Origin: an uncultured Bacteroidia bacterium
GTDB lineage: Bacteria > Bacteroidota > Bacteroidia > Bacteroidales > UBA932
Direction of reading: 5' to 3'
DNA: 64,000 nucleotides
Assembly (NCBI GenBank): GCA_902797435.1
Contig: CADBSV010000044.1
Location: forward strand, 1 to 64,000
This document shows, piece by piece, positions 16,332 through 25,161 of the stretch (positions are counted from its first letter, which is position 1; every line of letters starts with the position of its first letter). The position numbers and the translations under genes were made by a program. The notes beneath the pieces are model-generated. The model was not told the origin of the DNA, did no database searches, and saw nothing but the letters and a program-made list of their open reading frames with translations.

Positions 16332-17381
16332 TCAGATTATCAGAAGGGCGTCCCCGTAAGGCCCGAAACGGTATCCTTCCTGGAGGGCGACTTCGTAGGC
16401 GTTCATCACGTTCTTGTATCCGCCGAACGCGGCCTCGCACATGAGCATGGTGCTTTCGGGGAGGTGGAAATTGCTCACGAAAGCGTCGGCGATGCCGAAG
16501 GTGTAGGGCGGGAAGATGAACTTGTTGGTCCACATGTCGCTGGGCTTCACTTCGTGGTTGGTGGTGGTGTAGGTCTCAAGCGCACGGAGCACGGTAACGC
16601 CCACCGCGAGAACCTTGTGGCCGGTGTGTTTGGCAAGATTGATTCGGTCTGCGCTTTCCGGGGTGATGATCATCCTCTCGCCGTCCATGCGGTGCTTGGA
16701 AAGATCCTCCACGTCCACCTGGCGGAAGTGCCCTATCCCCATATGGACAGTAATGAAAGTGCGGTCTATGTCCTTTAGGATCATTCTGTTGAAGAGCTCC
16801 CTCGAAAAATGCAGCCCTGCTGCGGGAGCGCTCACGGCACCTTCCTTGTCGGCGAAGATGGTCTGGAAGTTCTCCACATCCTCGGGATCGGGTTCTGCCT
16901 TCACCCATTCCGGTACGGGAGTCTTTCCGAGCGCAAATAGGGCCTGCTTGAATTCCTCGTAGGGTCCGTCGTACAGGAAACGCAGGGTGCGGCCGCGGGA
17001 AGTGGTGTTGTCGATGACTTCCGCCACCATGCTCTCGTCTTCTCCGAAATAGAGTTTGTTGCCTATGCGGATTTTGCGGGCGGGCTCCACTATCACGTCC
17101 CAGAGTTTCTGCTCGCGGCTTAGCTCGCGCAGCAGGAAAACCATGATTTCGGCTCCGGTCTTCTCCTTTTTGCCATAGAGTTTGGCCGGGAAAACCTTGG
17201 TGTCGTTAAGGACGAAGAGGTCGTCTTTTCCGAAATAGTCTATGATATCCTTGAACTGGCGGTGTTCTATCTCGCCGCTGTCCTTGTGCAGGACCATCAG
17301 GCGGCATTCATCCCTCCAGCGGGTGGGCTCCTTGGCTATCCTTTCCTGGGGAAGATCGAAATTGAATTGAGAAAGTTTCAT
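16332..17381 (-). CDS. queA: tRNA preQ1(34) S-adenosylmethionine ribosyltransferase-isomerase
   Basis: The 349-residue enzyme adds the epoxycyclopentane ring from SAM in queuosine synthesis. Recognisable segments are FDLPQERIA at the start, LFVLNDTKVFPAKLYG, TAPAAGLHFSRELF-like (SAPAAGLHF), THMGIGHFRQV-like (VHMGIGHFRQVDVEDL) and the C-terminal NFHLPESTMLM. The length is normal for the family. ATG 17381 replaces the longer frame because it matches the conserved start MKLSQFNFDLP. Confidence 0.96.
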   Translation of the reverse strand: MKLSQFNFDLPQERIAKEPTRWRDECRLMVLHKDSGEIEHRQFKDIIDYFGKDDLFVLNDTKVFPAKLYGKKEKTGAEIMVFLLRELSREQKLWDVIVEPARKIRIGNKLYFGEDESMVAEVIDNTTSRGRTLRFLYDGPYEEFKQALFALGKTPVPEWVKAEPDPEDVENFQTIFADKEGAVSAPAAGLHFSRELFNRMILKDIDRTFITVHMGIGHFRQVDVEDLSKHRMDGERMIITPESADRINLAKHTGHKVLAVGVTVLRALETYTTTNHEVKPSDMWTNKFIFPPYTFGIADAFVSNFHLPESTMLMCEAAFGGYKNVMNAYEVALQEGYRFGPYGDALLII

Positions 17382-17439
17382 ATTTCCGTAACGGGTATAA
17401 CAAAATGTTATACGGACAGTCACGTCAAAAAGTTTCACT

Positions 17440-18051
17440 CTATACCCTCGCTTCGCGGAAAACCTCCTGAATGCTGGGGAAAGTTTCAGTGAGATAAGGG
17501 GGGAGGCTCGACTTTGCCACCCATGCCGCCTTGGTTATGTCTTCTTCCCGCTGGGGGGTGAGGTTCACCGGGTCGGTGTAGAGCATGTCGAACCACCAGG
17601 TGTGCTTGAGGTGCCAGACGCCGCCCCGCAGGTAACAGTGGTCGGTGATGCAGATGAGGTCGCGCAGTTCCAGTTTGTCCACTCCGGTTTCTTCCTGCAC
17701 TTCGCGTATGGCGGTTACCCGTATGTCTTCTCCTGCTTCCTGATGCCCTTTGGGGAGGTCCCACATCTCTCCTCTGCGAATCAGCAGATAGTCGCCGCGA
17801 CGGTTGCTTACGAGCCCTCCTGCGGCATTCACCTCGCGGAATTCGGCGCAGAGCCTGCGGTACATCTTGTCGGTGTTTTCACAGGGGATATAGATGCGGG
17901 AGAGTTCCTGCGACGCTTCGAACATCAGCACCAGCGTGCGGATGTCTATCTTCTCTCCTACGTGAAACTCCATGGCATTGGGGTCTGCAAGCGCCTGGTC
18001 ATCAGGCTCGCATATTATAATACAGCGTTTTTCGAAGTAAATCTTGTGCAT
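17440..18051 (-). CDS. NUDIX hydrolase
   Basis: The 203-residue protein has an N-terminal segment of about 65 residues (MHKIYFEKRCIIICEPDD...) and a NUDIX domain with the full box GHQEAGEDIRVTAIREVQEETGV. NUDIX enzymes cleave nucleoside diphosphates linked to other groups; the exact substrate cannot be told. The start is ATG 18051, 9 bp after a TATCTTTG box. Confidence 0.88.
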   Translation of the reverse strand: MHKIYFEKRCIIICEPDDQALADPNAMEFHVGEKIDIRTLVLMFEASQELSRIYIPCENTDKMYRRLCAEFREVNAAGGLVSNRRGDYLLIRRGEMWDLPKGHQEAGEDIRVTAIREVQEETGVDKLELRDLICITDHCYLRGGVWHLKHTWWFDMLYTDPVNLTPQREEDITKAAWVAKSSLPPYLTETFPSIQEVFREARV

Positions 18052-18060
18052 AATACTCTG

Positions 18061-18068
18061 CAAAGATA
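18061..18068 (-). promoter_or_regulatory. -7 box before the NUDIX gene
   Basis: TATCTTTG on the minus strand lies 9 bp from the ATG at 18051. The -33 element is not clear. Confidence 0.45.
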
Positions 18069-18210
18069 GAAAAAATGTGTCTATGCGCCGACATTATGAA
18101 CACCTCTTGCCAGGTGCCGTCTTAAGGTATGACCGCCGCTTCGTAATTATAAAGACGAGATAGTGCAAGAGAATGACGAGTGCGGTTGCCGGCTTTGGCG
18201 GCCGCTTTTC

Positions 18211-18218
18211 TATTTTTG
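18211..18218 (+). promoter_or_regulatory. -7 box of the surface-protein operon
   Basis: TATTTTTG fits TAnnTTTG and lies 18 bp before the small peptide gene at 18237. A TTG at 18186-18188 gives a 22-bp spacer, slightly long. The rest of 18069-18236 shows nothing else clear. Confidence 0.4.
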
Positions 18219-18236
18219 CTGCATAAAACAATCATT

Positions 18237-18398
18237 ATGAATCACGTAGAAAAATACTTGTCGCCGGATTGCAGAGTTTCTGCAATGCCGTTATCCTGCG
18301 TTCTTTGCCAAAGCTCGCTGGAAGGAAAAACATCAGGAGACGGTTCCAAGACCGGAGCAACTTGGCAGGATGAGGGCTCAGACTCTCTTGTATGGTAA
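18237..18398 (+). CDS. 53-residue peptide before a surface lipoprotein
   Basis: ATG 18237 to TAA 18398 encodes a 53-residue protein, MNHVEKYLSPDCRV... ending in SLVW, without a signal peptide. It resembles small proteins often found just before fimbrillin-like or Fib_succ lipoproteins in Bacteroidales (a 'SPxCxV' start, a 'GVLC'-like centre, here CVLC, and a Trp near the end). It stops 7 bp before the lipoprotein gene. Its role is unknown. Confidence 0.5.
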   Translation: MNHVEKYLSPDCRVSAMPLSCVLCQSSLEGKTSGDGSKTGATWQDEGSDSLVW

Positions 18399-18405
18399 CG
18401 CTAAA

Positions 18406-20460
18406 ATGCAGAAAGAAATGAAAAACAGAATCGTATTCCTTCTTGTTGCAACATGTTGCGCGGCCTCTTGCGCCAAAGAAGGAAAAATTGTTTCCAGTGA
18501 AGAAACTTTTGTTGATTATCAAGATCTTACATGCGCTATTTCGTCATCATCAAGAACCACTTTGGGAACTGAAGACAATGGTGTTTACCCGGTCGTATGG
18601 AAGGATGCTGATGCAATAAAACTGTTCTCCGATACCGAAAGCTCCGGTCGGACATATACGACGGCCCTTTCTGAGAATTCGGCCATTGCTGTATTCTCCC
18701 CGGATGAGGCAGGGGTGCCGGTATCGCAAAAAAGATATGCGCTTTATCCCGCCAATAGAGGTATTGCTCTTTCCGATGGGAAACTGAACGTGGATTTCAG
18801 CGACCTTCGTAATCAGGTCGTCCATACTTCGGTGGCAAACAATGCTGAAAATATAACAAAGGCACTGCTCTATTCAATTGCAGAAGCGGGCGAGACGAAT
18901 CTTGTCTTTACAAATCTGTGCGGAAGCATATCATTGAAGTTGAATGATTATCAGGGATTCGGTGCCAGGGTGCATTCGGTACGGCTTGTCACGGACAAGG
19001 CAATCAGCGGAACCGGTCTGGTCGATGCAGAAGGCAATATCGTCCTCTGCCCGACGGGTGCAGAATCATATTCCGCTACGGTCGTCTCCCATACTGCGGG
19101 AGGACAGTCAATAACAAGGAATCCCGCCACCGTGAATGCTTCCACCTCATTCCTGTTCATCCTGCCTGCAAACACCTACAACAATCTGGAGTTTACAATA
19201 ACCATGGAAGACGGGCGCGTGTTCTCGATGTCGAGTGCGCGTCAGGTTACTGTGGAAGCGGGTGTCAACAAAGGATACCCGGTACTTCAGCTTACTACTT
19301 ATTATGGCTCGGCGAACTGCCTGATGCTTGAACCCGGACAGTCCGGCCAGCTTGACATTGCACCTTATTATACTTTCAATTCCGACTACACCTATGAAAA
19401 CAGGAGGGTCTTGGCCGGTGACGGCAGCTACTGGGTTCCTGAAGGACTCAACTCCGAGATACTCTGGGAACTGGCCGAGAAGGCAGATGCATCAGTTTCA
19501 GGATCTGTCCTTGCCACCTGCAGCGTAGAAGGCACAAACCTCAACGTGAAGGCAGCATCCTCCGAGGGTAATGCCCTTGTGGCCGTCAAGGATGCATCGG
19601 GCACTGTACTCTGGAGTTTCCATATCTGGGTGACGGATACCCCTGCCGACCTTGCATATACAGCAATAAACGGCGGCATCCTGCAGGACCGGGACTTGGG
19701 CGCAACAAATACGGACAAATGTGATGTCTCCAAGAATCTTGACTGCATAGGCCTGCACTATCAGTGGGGGCGCAAGGACCCGTTCGCGATATCCAGGGCT
19801 GCGCTGCCTGCCGGAGCGAAAACCGGAAGTGCCGATTTCAATGCCGGAGGTTTTGCCCAGACTTCCTCTTTCTGTACCTCGACGACAGCCACCGACGACA
19901 ACGGCAACATCGCCTGGAGCATAAAGAACCCGACAGTCCGCATCAAGGGCAGCGGTGTTCCTTACCGCTGGTATAAAGGGGCACAGGGAACTAATACCGG
20001 AGAAGAACTTGCATTCTGGGGAAGCAAGGTCAAAACTACGTGGGAAACAGAAGCCGAAGCTCTTGCAGAACCCAACGGCGTTAAAACGGTTTACGACCCT
20101 TGTCCGGCCGGTTACAAGGTTACGGAAGCAAAATTCATGAACTTTGTGAAAGGCACTAATGCGGTTCTCGCTTCGCCGGGCTATAACGTAAAGTATGACG
20201 GCACCAACACCAATTACTGGGCGCCGGGAGGAATATGGGAGCATAATACTGACAATCTTAGGTTCAGGGGATACCGTGTGTGCACCTGGACGGCTACAGG
20301 CAATCTCAATTACCCGATTTGCCTGTATGCTTTCAGCAGCGGCATCTATATTCAGACACACGTGAACCGCGGCCGTGCATCGGCCTGCCCTGTCCGTTGC
20401 CGTAAAGAAGACAGTAAGACAGATACAACAACAAATTTGGAGGAGCCTGAAGATGAATAA
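18406..20460 (+). CDS. Fimbrillin-like lipoprotein with a Fib_succ C-terminal domain
   Basis: The 684-residue protein begins with a lipoprotein signal ending AASC (Cys 22 from ATG 18406; ATG 18418 is an alternative). Residues about 40-300 look like a fimbrillin (FimA/Mfa-like) beta-sandwich, with VVWKDADAIKLFSDTES and FVFILPANTY-like (FLFILPANTYNN). The C-terminal part (about 430-670) has Fib_succ_major signatures: LQDRDLGATNT, LHYQWGRKDPF, VYDPCPAGYKV and GYRVCTWTA. It should be an outer-membrane surface protein. It overlaps the next gene by 8 bp. Confidence 0.75.
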   Translation: MQKEMKNRIVFLLVATCCAASCAKEGKIVSSEETFVDYQDLTCAISSSSRTTLGTEDNGVYPVVWKDADAIKLFSDTESSGRTYTTALSENSAIAVFSPDEAGVPVSQKRYALYPANRGIALSDGKLNVDFSDLRNQVVHTSVANNAENITKALLYSIAEAGETNLVFTNLCGSISLKLNDYQGFGARVHSVRLVTDKAISGTGLVDAEGNIVLCPTGAESYSATVVSHTAGGQSITRNPATVNASTSFLFILPANTYNNLEFTITMEDGRVFSMSSARQVTVEAGVNKGYPVLQLTTYYGSANCLMLEPGQSGQLDIAPYYTFNSDYTYENRRVLAGDGSYWVPEGLNSEILWELAEKADASVSGSVLATCSVEGTNLNVKAASSEGNALVAVKDASGTVLWSFHIWVTDTPADLAYTAINGGILQDRDLGATNTDKCDVSKNLDCIGLHYQWGRKDPFAISRAALPAGAKTGSADFNAGGFAQTSSFCTSTTATDDNGNIAWSIKNPTVRIKGSGVPYRWYKGAQGTNTGEELAFWGSKVKTTWETEAEALAEPNGVKTVYDPCPAGYKVTEAKFMNFVKGTNAVLASPGYNVKYDGTNTNYWAPGGIWEHNTDNLRFRGYRVCTWTATGNLNYPICLYAFSSGIYIQTHVNRGRASACPVRCRKEDSKTDTTTNLEEPEDE

Positions 20461-22309
20461 GATGATAACAGCGGCAGCAATCGCCGCACTATTGGCAGCC
20501 TGCTCGGCTGAAGTTCCGGGAAACATAGAAGAGAGCGGGGAAAAGGTACATTTGAGTTTTACCGCATCCTTGCCTATGAGCAAAGTTTCCTTCGATTCAG
20601 GAGGAAAGTCGCAGTGGAATTCAGGAGATGCCATAAACATCTTCTGGGCCGGACAGAACAAGGAGTTTACCACCAAAGACAATGGCGGAACCGCAACTTT
20701 TACCGGCGTTCTTGACGAGACCGTATCAAGTTCGGATTACTGGGGGCTTTATCCTTATCGCGAAGATGCATCTTTCAGCGATGGATTCGTGACAACGGTC
20801 CTGCCTTCGAGCCAGAAGGCCGTCGCCGGCAACTATTCAGACAATATCAAGATAGCCAGTTCTTCTACCACTGACCTTGTATTCCAGAATGTATGCGGGG
20901 CGCTGAAGTTCAGGCTGGAACGCAAGGATATCCGTAAGGTTACGATACAATCTGCTTCCGGCACGCCTGTGGCGGGAAAAATCAGAATCGGCCTTATGGG
21001 AGGGGAACCTCAAGTCACGTCGGTCGTCGAGGCATCGGACAGGATAGAATTCGAGCCTGCATCCGGCACCCTGATTGCAGGTGAGTGGTACTATATCGCT
21101 GTCCTTCCCGGGGTAGTCGATGATTTCACCATAAGTTTCCGCACAGTTGACAAGACGGGTACCTTCAATCTCTCCTCCTATAATTTCAAGCGCAACAAGA
21201 ACAAGGTGCTGGACTGCCCTGACCGCAGCGCTTCCTGGACGGACAGCCCTCTCTTTATCTGGGAGGCCGACGATGTGCTCAATGCCAGCATTGCAGCAGG
21301 AACCATCCCCGGAGCGGTCCTGAGCGTCATAAAAGGCGGACAAACCGTTTATATGAAGGCCTATGGCAACAAGTCCGTCACCCCTTCGGTGGTTCCTATG
21401 ACTTTGGACGTAGTCTTCGATATGGCTTCGGTGACCAAGTCCGTAAGCACCACGATATCGATGATGCAGCTGGTAGAGAAGGGGCTTGTAGATGTCAAGG
21501 CCACGATTGGAACCTATCTTTCAGAGTTCGATCCTGCCGAAGATATTACGGTCGAGAATCTCCTTGCACACAACAGCGGATTCCCCAATTATCAGGGCTA
21601 TATCAAGGCTGCTGACTATGCTGGCCGGCCGGACCTTCTGGTCGCCTACATAGCCGATTCCCATCCCCGTCTCAGCAAGATATATCGCTACAGTTGCCTT
21701 AACTTCTTCCTGTGCCAGCAGATCATAGAACGGGTGACTGGACAGAGGCTTTGCGATTATGCAAAGGAGCACATCTTCCAGCCGCTCGGGCTTGATGATA
21801 CAATGTATCTTCCTGCCGGAGAGGAAATTCCGGAGGCATATAAGGCCAGGATCGCCCCGCAGCTTTCTGGGAGTTCCGTCCGGATAGGCAAATGCATCGA
21901 CGACGTTGCCTGGACGGTATGCGGAGGCAATGCCGGAAATGCAGGACTATTTACGACAGTCGCCGATATGTCGGTGCTTGCAAAGGCGCTTCTGGCCGGA
22001 GGACAGCTGGGCGGAGTCAGGGTGCTGCAGCCAGAAACAGTCAGGCTCATGGCGACTCCGGTGGCCTTTGGCCGCACTCTCGGCTGGGACAATTCCAGCA
22101 CAGCTTCCGGCGTGAAGGGCAACAGGCTTTCGGATAATCTTATCTGCCACACCGGATACTCGGGAACATTCATCCTGGTAGATTTCGGAAACGATCTCGC
22201 CATAATTCTTTTCGCGAACCGCTGCCATCCTTCGGATACCGGTTACGCCGCACTCAAGACCGACAGGGCGAAAGTCTCGAATGCGGTAGCCGCCGCTTTG
22301 CTGAAATGA
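20453..22309 (+). CDS. Lipoprotein fusing a fimbrillin-like domain to a class C beta-lactamase-type serine hydrolase
   Basis: The 618-residue protein has a clear lipobox, LAAC with Cys 17. Residues about 25-260 are fimbrillin-like (FTASLPMSKVSF, WNSGDAINIFW, YWGLYPYRED). Residues about 280-615 form a beta-lactamase/DD-peptidase fold: SVTK with nucleophile Ser 326 and Lys 329, YSCLN starting at Tyr 413, and CHTGYSG near the C-terminus. Family members act as D-amino-acid peptidases or esterases. The usual Asn or Asp of the second motif is replaced by Cys (YSC), which may alter activity. Being surface-anchored, it might trim host or bacterial polymers. Confidence 0.82.
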   Translation: MNKMITAAAIAALLAACSAEVPGNIEESGEKVHLSFTASLPMSKVSFDSGGKSQWNSGDAINIFWAGQNKEFTTKDNGGTATFTGVLDETVSSSDYWGLYPYREDASFSDGFVTTVLPSSQKAVAGNYSDNIKIASSSTTDLVFQNVCGALKFRLERKDIRKVTIQSASGTPVAGKIRIGLMGGEPQVTSVVEASDRIEFEPASGTLIAGEWYYIAVLPGVVDDFTISFRTVDKTGTFNLSSYNFKRNKNKVLDCPDRSASWTDSPLFIWEADDVLNASIAAGTIPGAVLSVIKGGQTVYMKAYGNKSVTPSVVPMTLDVVFDMASVTKSVSTTISMMQLVEKGLVDVKATIGTYLSEFDPAEDITVENLLAHNSGFPNYQGYIKAADYAGRPDLLVAYIADSHPRLSKIYRYSCLNFFLCQQIIERVTGQRLCDYAKEHIFQPLGLDDTMYLPAGEEIPEAYKARIAPQLSGSSVRIGKCIDDVAWTVCGGNAGNAGLFTTVADMSVLAKALLAGGQLGGVRVLQPETVRLMATPVAFGRTLGWDNSSTASGVKGNRLSDNLICHTGYSGTFILVDFGNDLAIILFANRCHPSDTGYAALKTDRAKVSNAVAAALLK

Positions 22310-22310
22310 T

Positions 22311-22318
22311 TATATTTG
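22311..22318 (+). promoter_or_regulatory. -7 box 4 bp before the membrane AraC regulator
   Basis: TATATTTG overlaps the space between the two genes and ends 4 bp before the GTG at 22323. The upstream TTTG lies too close (10 bp) to be a normal -33 element. Transcription would start at about the first codon. Confidence 0.35.
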
Positions 22319-22322
22319 CCTT

Positions 22323-24650
22323 GTGAGGCGAATAATTACACTCATCTTTTTGATGGCGTGCATCTCTTCGGAATTGCACGCCTCGTTTCCTTTGGAGTTC
22401 CATCGCATAAGCGCGGCATCGCATGGGCTTTCCTATGACGGAACTTCCGCTCTTTTCTGCGATTCTTCAGGAAATGTATGGATGGGTACCTGCAATGGCC
22501 TCAACCTCTGGGATGGCCGTAAGATACGGGCATTTTCCAAGGAGGAGATTGGCACGGACAACGATTATATCTCTTCGATCGCGGAAGATTCATCGGGGAA
22601 TATCTGGGTCGGGACGAACACGGGAGTGTTCATATATAACCGTGCACGGGACCGTTTCCTGCCGCTGTCCGATCTGGCTCCAACTTCCTCCTCTCTCCCT
22701 TCGAACCGTATCTATTCCATGTGCCTCGACTCATCGGGGATTATGTGGATGAGCTCCCGTGACGAAGGTTTGTTTTCCTGGGACGGAAACACTTTACGCA
22801 ACTGGAGGGAAGTCCGTTACATATATCAGATCGTGAGTATCGGGGATAGCCTTTATCTGCCTTCCTTCGCCGGAAAGCTCTATCGCAAAACCGGAGACGA
22901 ATGGACAGAGATGCTTCCCGGAACAAAGGTTCGCTGCGTCTGCCCCGCCGATGGGGGAAAACTGTATCTCGTAACGCCGGAAGCAGTCCTTTTGGCAGAT
23001 ATCTCAACGGAGAACACCGAAGTGGTGCTGGATATGGGAAACATAAGCAAGGCAATAGTCTCACCGGACGGAAAGGGGCTCTGGCTTGCGGCGACCGACG
23101 GCCTTATCCATCTGGACACTTCTTCCCCAAAACAGGCCGTCTCGTATTCAAGGAACAGTCCGTCGGACAGGTTCTCTATCCCTCCAGGGGCGATAAAGGA
23201 TATTGTCATCGGACCAAAGGGAATTCTGTACGCTGCGACGGAAAGAGATGGCGTCGCGTGGTGCCGGTCCGGCGAAGGACCATTTGTAAACATCAGGATG
23301 ACCACATCCTGCAAGAGCCTGGATGGTACTTGCATAAGCGCTTTTGCAGAGTGGAAGGACGGCAGGTGTTTCATTGCTTCCGAGCGGGACGGACTTTTTG
23401 TCTTCGATCGCGAAAGCGGGCGCCTCGAAGAGCAGCCCTTGCCTTCCGATGCTTCACGCAAGCTATACTCCCTTGCCGTTTCCGAAGATGGAATCTGGTG
23501 CTCCAGTTCTTCCGGTATGATTCTTCTGGATCCCGAATCATCCGAGTGCAGGATATGGAACAAGGGCACCGTTTTCAATTCGGTATCGGTAGCAAGGGAC
23601 GGAACAGTCTATGCCGGAAGTTCGAGGCTTTGCAGATATTATCCGGAAAAAGGATTCGAACCGGTTAATATGCCGGAAGGGAAGAACTCGATAGGCTGGA
23701 TAGAAGAGGATGCGGACGGGAATATCTGGATGGCCAGTTATTCCCAGGGGGTGCTTCGCTATGACCCGTCTGCGGACAGTCTTTCAGGAGTATGGAATCC
23801 ATATAATGGCAGCCCTGTTCCAAGTCTCGTGGCATCTGTCTTATGTGACGCAGCCGGTAACGTGTGGTCGATAGGCTTCACCTCCGGAATCGCTGTAAGA
23901 AGCGGTCAGGATGACTCTTTCGCCAGTATATCGGTGAAGAACAGTCCTTTGAAGACAAACGTCTTTTATGTAGCGGCAGAAGATTCCCGTGGCTACATAT
24001 GGTTGGGATCCGATTCCGGAATCTACCGCCTGCAACCATCCTCCCGTTCATTGAGACTGTATTCAGAAGAGGACGGACTGGCATGGACCTGTTTCCGGAA
24101 GGCGGGGGCCGTTATGAAAGACGGAACGGTATTCTTCGGTACCGCTGACGGTTTTACTTACTTCAGCCCTGTCAGGCTGGACGAGGAGGGTGTCCCTTTG
24201 ATTAAGGAAGACCGGCATGACCTCCGGAGATGGCTGGCCGCAATAATTGCCGTCCTGCTCGGATGCGCTGTTGCCGTTGTTGGAATCTTCTTTTTCCGCA
24301 GGAAGGATTCCGCCCCTTCCGCCGATGAGCTGTTTGCATCCGGGCTTGAGGAGTTCGTGTCGGCACATCTCTCGGAAACTGAATTCGGCATCGCCGAAAT
24401 GGAAAACCATTACCATTGCTCACGCAGTACCCTGACCCGCCGTATCAAGAAGGTAACGGGGCAGACTCCCGTGGACTATCTCCGGAACCGCCGTCTGGAT
24501 GCCGCCGCCGCCCTTCTCCGTGACGGTGATGTCCTCGTTAAAGAAGTGGGATACTCTGTCGGTTTCAGCAGCCCGGCATATTTTACCCGCTCGTTCAAGG
24601 CCCGTTTCGGGCAGACTCCTCAGGCATGGCGTAACTCCGCAAGGAAATAG
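22323..24650 (+). CDS. Membrane-anchored AraC regulator with a beta-propeller sensor, no kinase
   Basis: The 775-residue protein starts at GTG 22323 with a signal peptide (MRRIITLIFLMACISSELHA). Residues about 25-610 hold repeated propeller blades of the Reg_prop type (NVWMGTCNGLNLWD, NIWVGTNTGVFIYN, YIWLGSDSGIYRL). One membrane helix follows (about 637-659), then about 20 residues and an AraC-type DNA-binding domain (about 680-775; YHCSRSTLTRRIKKVTGQTP, VGYSVGFSSPAYFTRSFKARFGQTP). Hybrid two-component systems of Bacteroidota have the same ends but also Y_Y_Y, HisKA, HATPase and receiver domains between; all are absent here. It presumably senses a periplasmic ligand and regulates the adjacent surface-protein genes. 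Confidence 0.85.
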   Translation: MRRIITLIFLMACISSELHASFPLEFHRISAASHGLSYDGTSALFCDSSGNVWMGTCNGLNLWDGRKIRAFSKEEIGTDNDYISSIAEDSSGNIWVGTNTGVFIYNRARDRFLPLSDLAPTSSSLPSNRIYSMCLDSSGIMWMSSRDEGLFSWDGNTLRNWREVRYIYQIVSIGDSLYLPSFAGKLYRKTGDEWTEMLPGTKVRCVCPADGGKLYLVTPEAVLLADISTENTEVVLDMGNISKAIVSPDGKGLWLAATDGLIHLDTSSPKQAVSYSRNSPSDRFSIPPGAIKDIVIGPKGILYAATERDGVAWCRSGEGPFVNIRMTTSCKSLDGTCISAFAEWKDGRCFIASERDGLFVFDRESGRLEEQPLPSDASRKLYSLAVSEDGIWCSSSSGMILLDPESSECRIWNKGTVFNSVSVARDGTVYAGSSRLCRYYPEKGFEPVNMPEGKNSIGWIEEDADGNIWMASYSQGVLRYDPSADSLSGVWNPYNGSPVPSLVASVLCDAAGNVWSIGFTSGIAVRSGQDDSFASISVKNSPLKTNVFYVAAEDSRGYIWLGSDSGIYRLQPSSRSLRLYSEEDGLAWTCFRKAGAVMKDGTVFFGTADGFTYFSPVRLDEEGVPLIKEDRHDLRRWLAAIIAVLLGCAVAVVGIFFFRRKDSAPSADELFASGLEEFVSAHLSETEFGIAEMENHYHCSRSTLTRRIKKVTGQTPVDYLRNRRLDAAAALLRDGDVLVKEVGYSVGFSSPAYFTRSFKARFGQTPQAWRNSARK

Positions 24651-24668
24651 GCCGCTTTCCCCGCTGCA

Positions 24669-24700
24669 TTTGCTTTTTTCTCCGATTGCTCGTAAATTCG
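24669..24700 (+). promoter_or_regulatory. Promoter of the SRPBCC gene
   Basis: TTTG (24669-24672), a 20-bp spacer and TAAATTCG (24693-24700, one mismatch to TAnnTTTG) lie 8 bp before ATG 24709. Confidence 0.5.
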
Positions 24701-24708
24701 CGGTTCGT

Positions 24709-25161
24709 ATGACTCATTTTTCCAGCAAGCACGGAATCGTAAGGCGCCCCCAGGCGGAGCTTTACATGGCCTTTACTGACCTCTCGGGGTTTACCCGTTT
24801 CCTTCCTGAGGACAAACGCGCCGACGTTACCGCCGACTACGACTCCATTTCGGTGAAGGTGCAGGGTGTGTCCCTTGGCGGAAGGGTGTCCAGGAGGGAA
24901 CCGTATTCTTATATAGAAATTAAGGGCGAAGGTGCCCCGTTCGATTTTACGGTGGGACTTCATTTCGACCCCTCGTCCGCAGGCGCCACCGACTTCCATA
25001 TCGAGGTTGATGCCGACCTTAATTTCATGATGAAGATGATGTTGGGCGGGAAACTGCAGGAAGCGCTCGACAAGGTTGTGGACGGCCTTGTGGATGTGTC
25101 TGAAGGACGGGTCCCCGAAGGGGTTCCGCAGGATATAAAAGACAAATTCCATTTCAGCTGA
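24709..25161 (+). CDS. SRPBCC-like (START/polyketide-cyclase fold) protein
   Basis: The 150-residue protein has alternating beta strands and a long C-terminal helix (LNFMMKMMLGGKLQEALDKVVDGLVD), which suits the SRPBCC ligand-binding fold. It has no signal peptide. ATG 24709 follows a promoter; the frame upstream is shadowing the regulator gene. The stop overlaps the next start by 1 bp (TGATG), so it is coupled to the rRNA methyltransferase. The ligand is unknown. Confidence 0.65.
   Translation: MTHFSSKHGIVRRPQAELYMAFTDLSGFTRFLPEDKRADVTADYDSISVKVQGVSLGGRVSRREPYSYIEIKGEGAPFDFTVGLHFDPSSAGATDFHIEVDADLNFMMKMMLGGKLQEALDKVVDGLVDVSEGRVPEGVPQDIKDKFHFS

Noticed and set aside
18105..18130. A terminator after the NUDIX promoter region
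   Set aside because: The hairpin CACCT/AGGTG has only 5 bp and no T tract.
18237..18398. The longer frame from 18180 as the start of the small peptide
   Set aside because: The extra 19 residues cover the -7 box at 18211-18218, so they would not be on the transcript.
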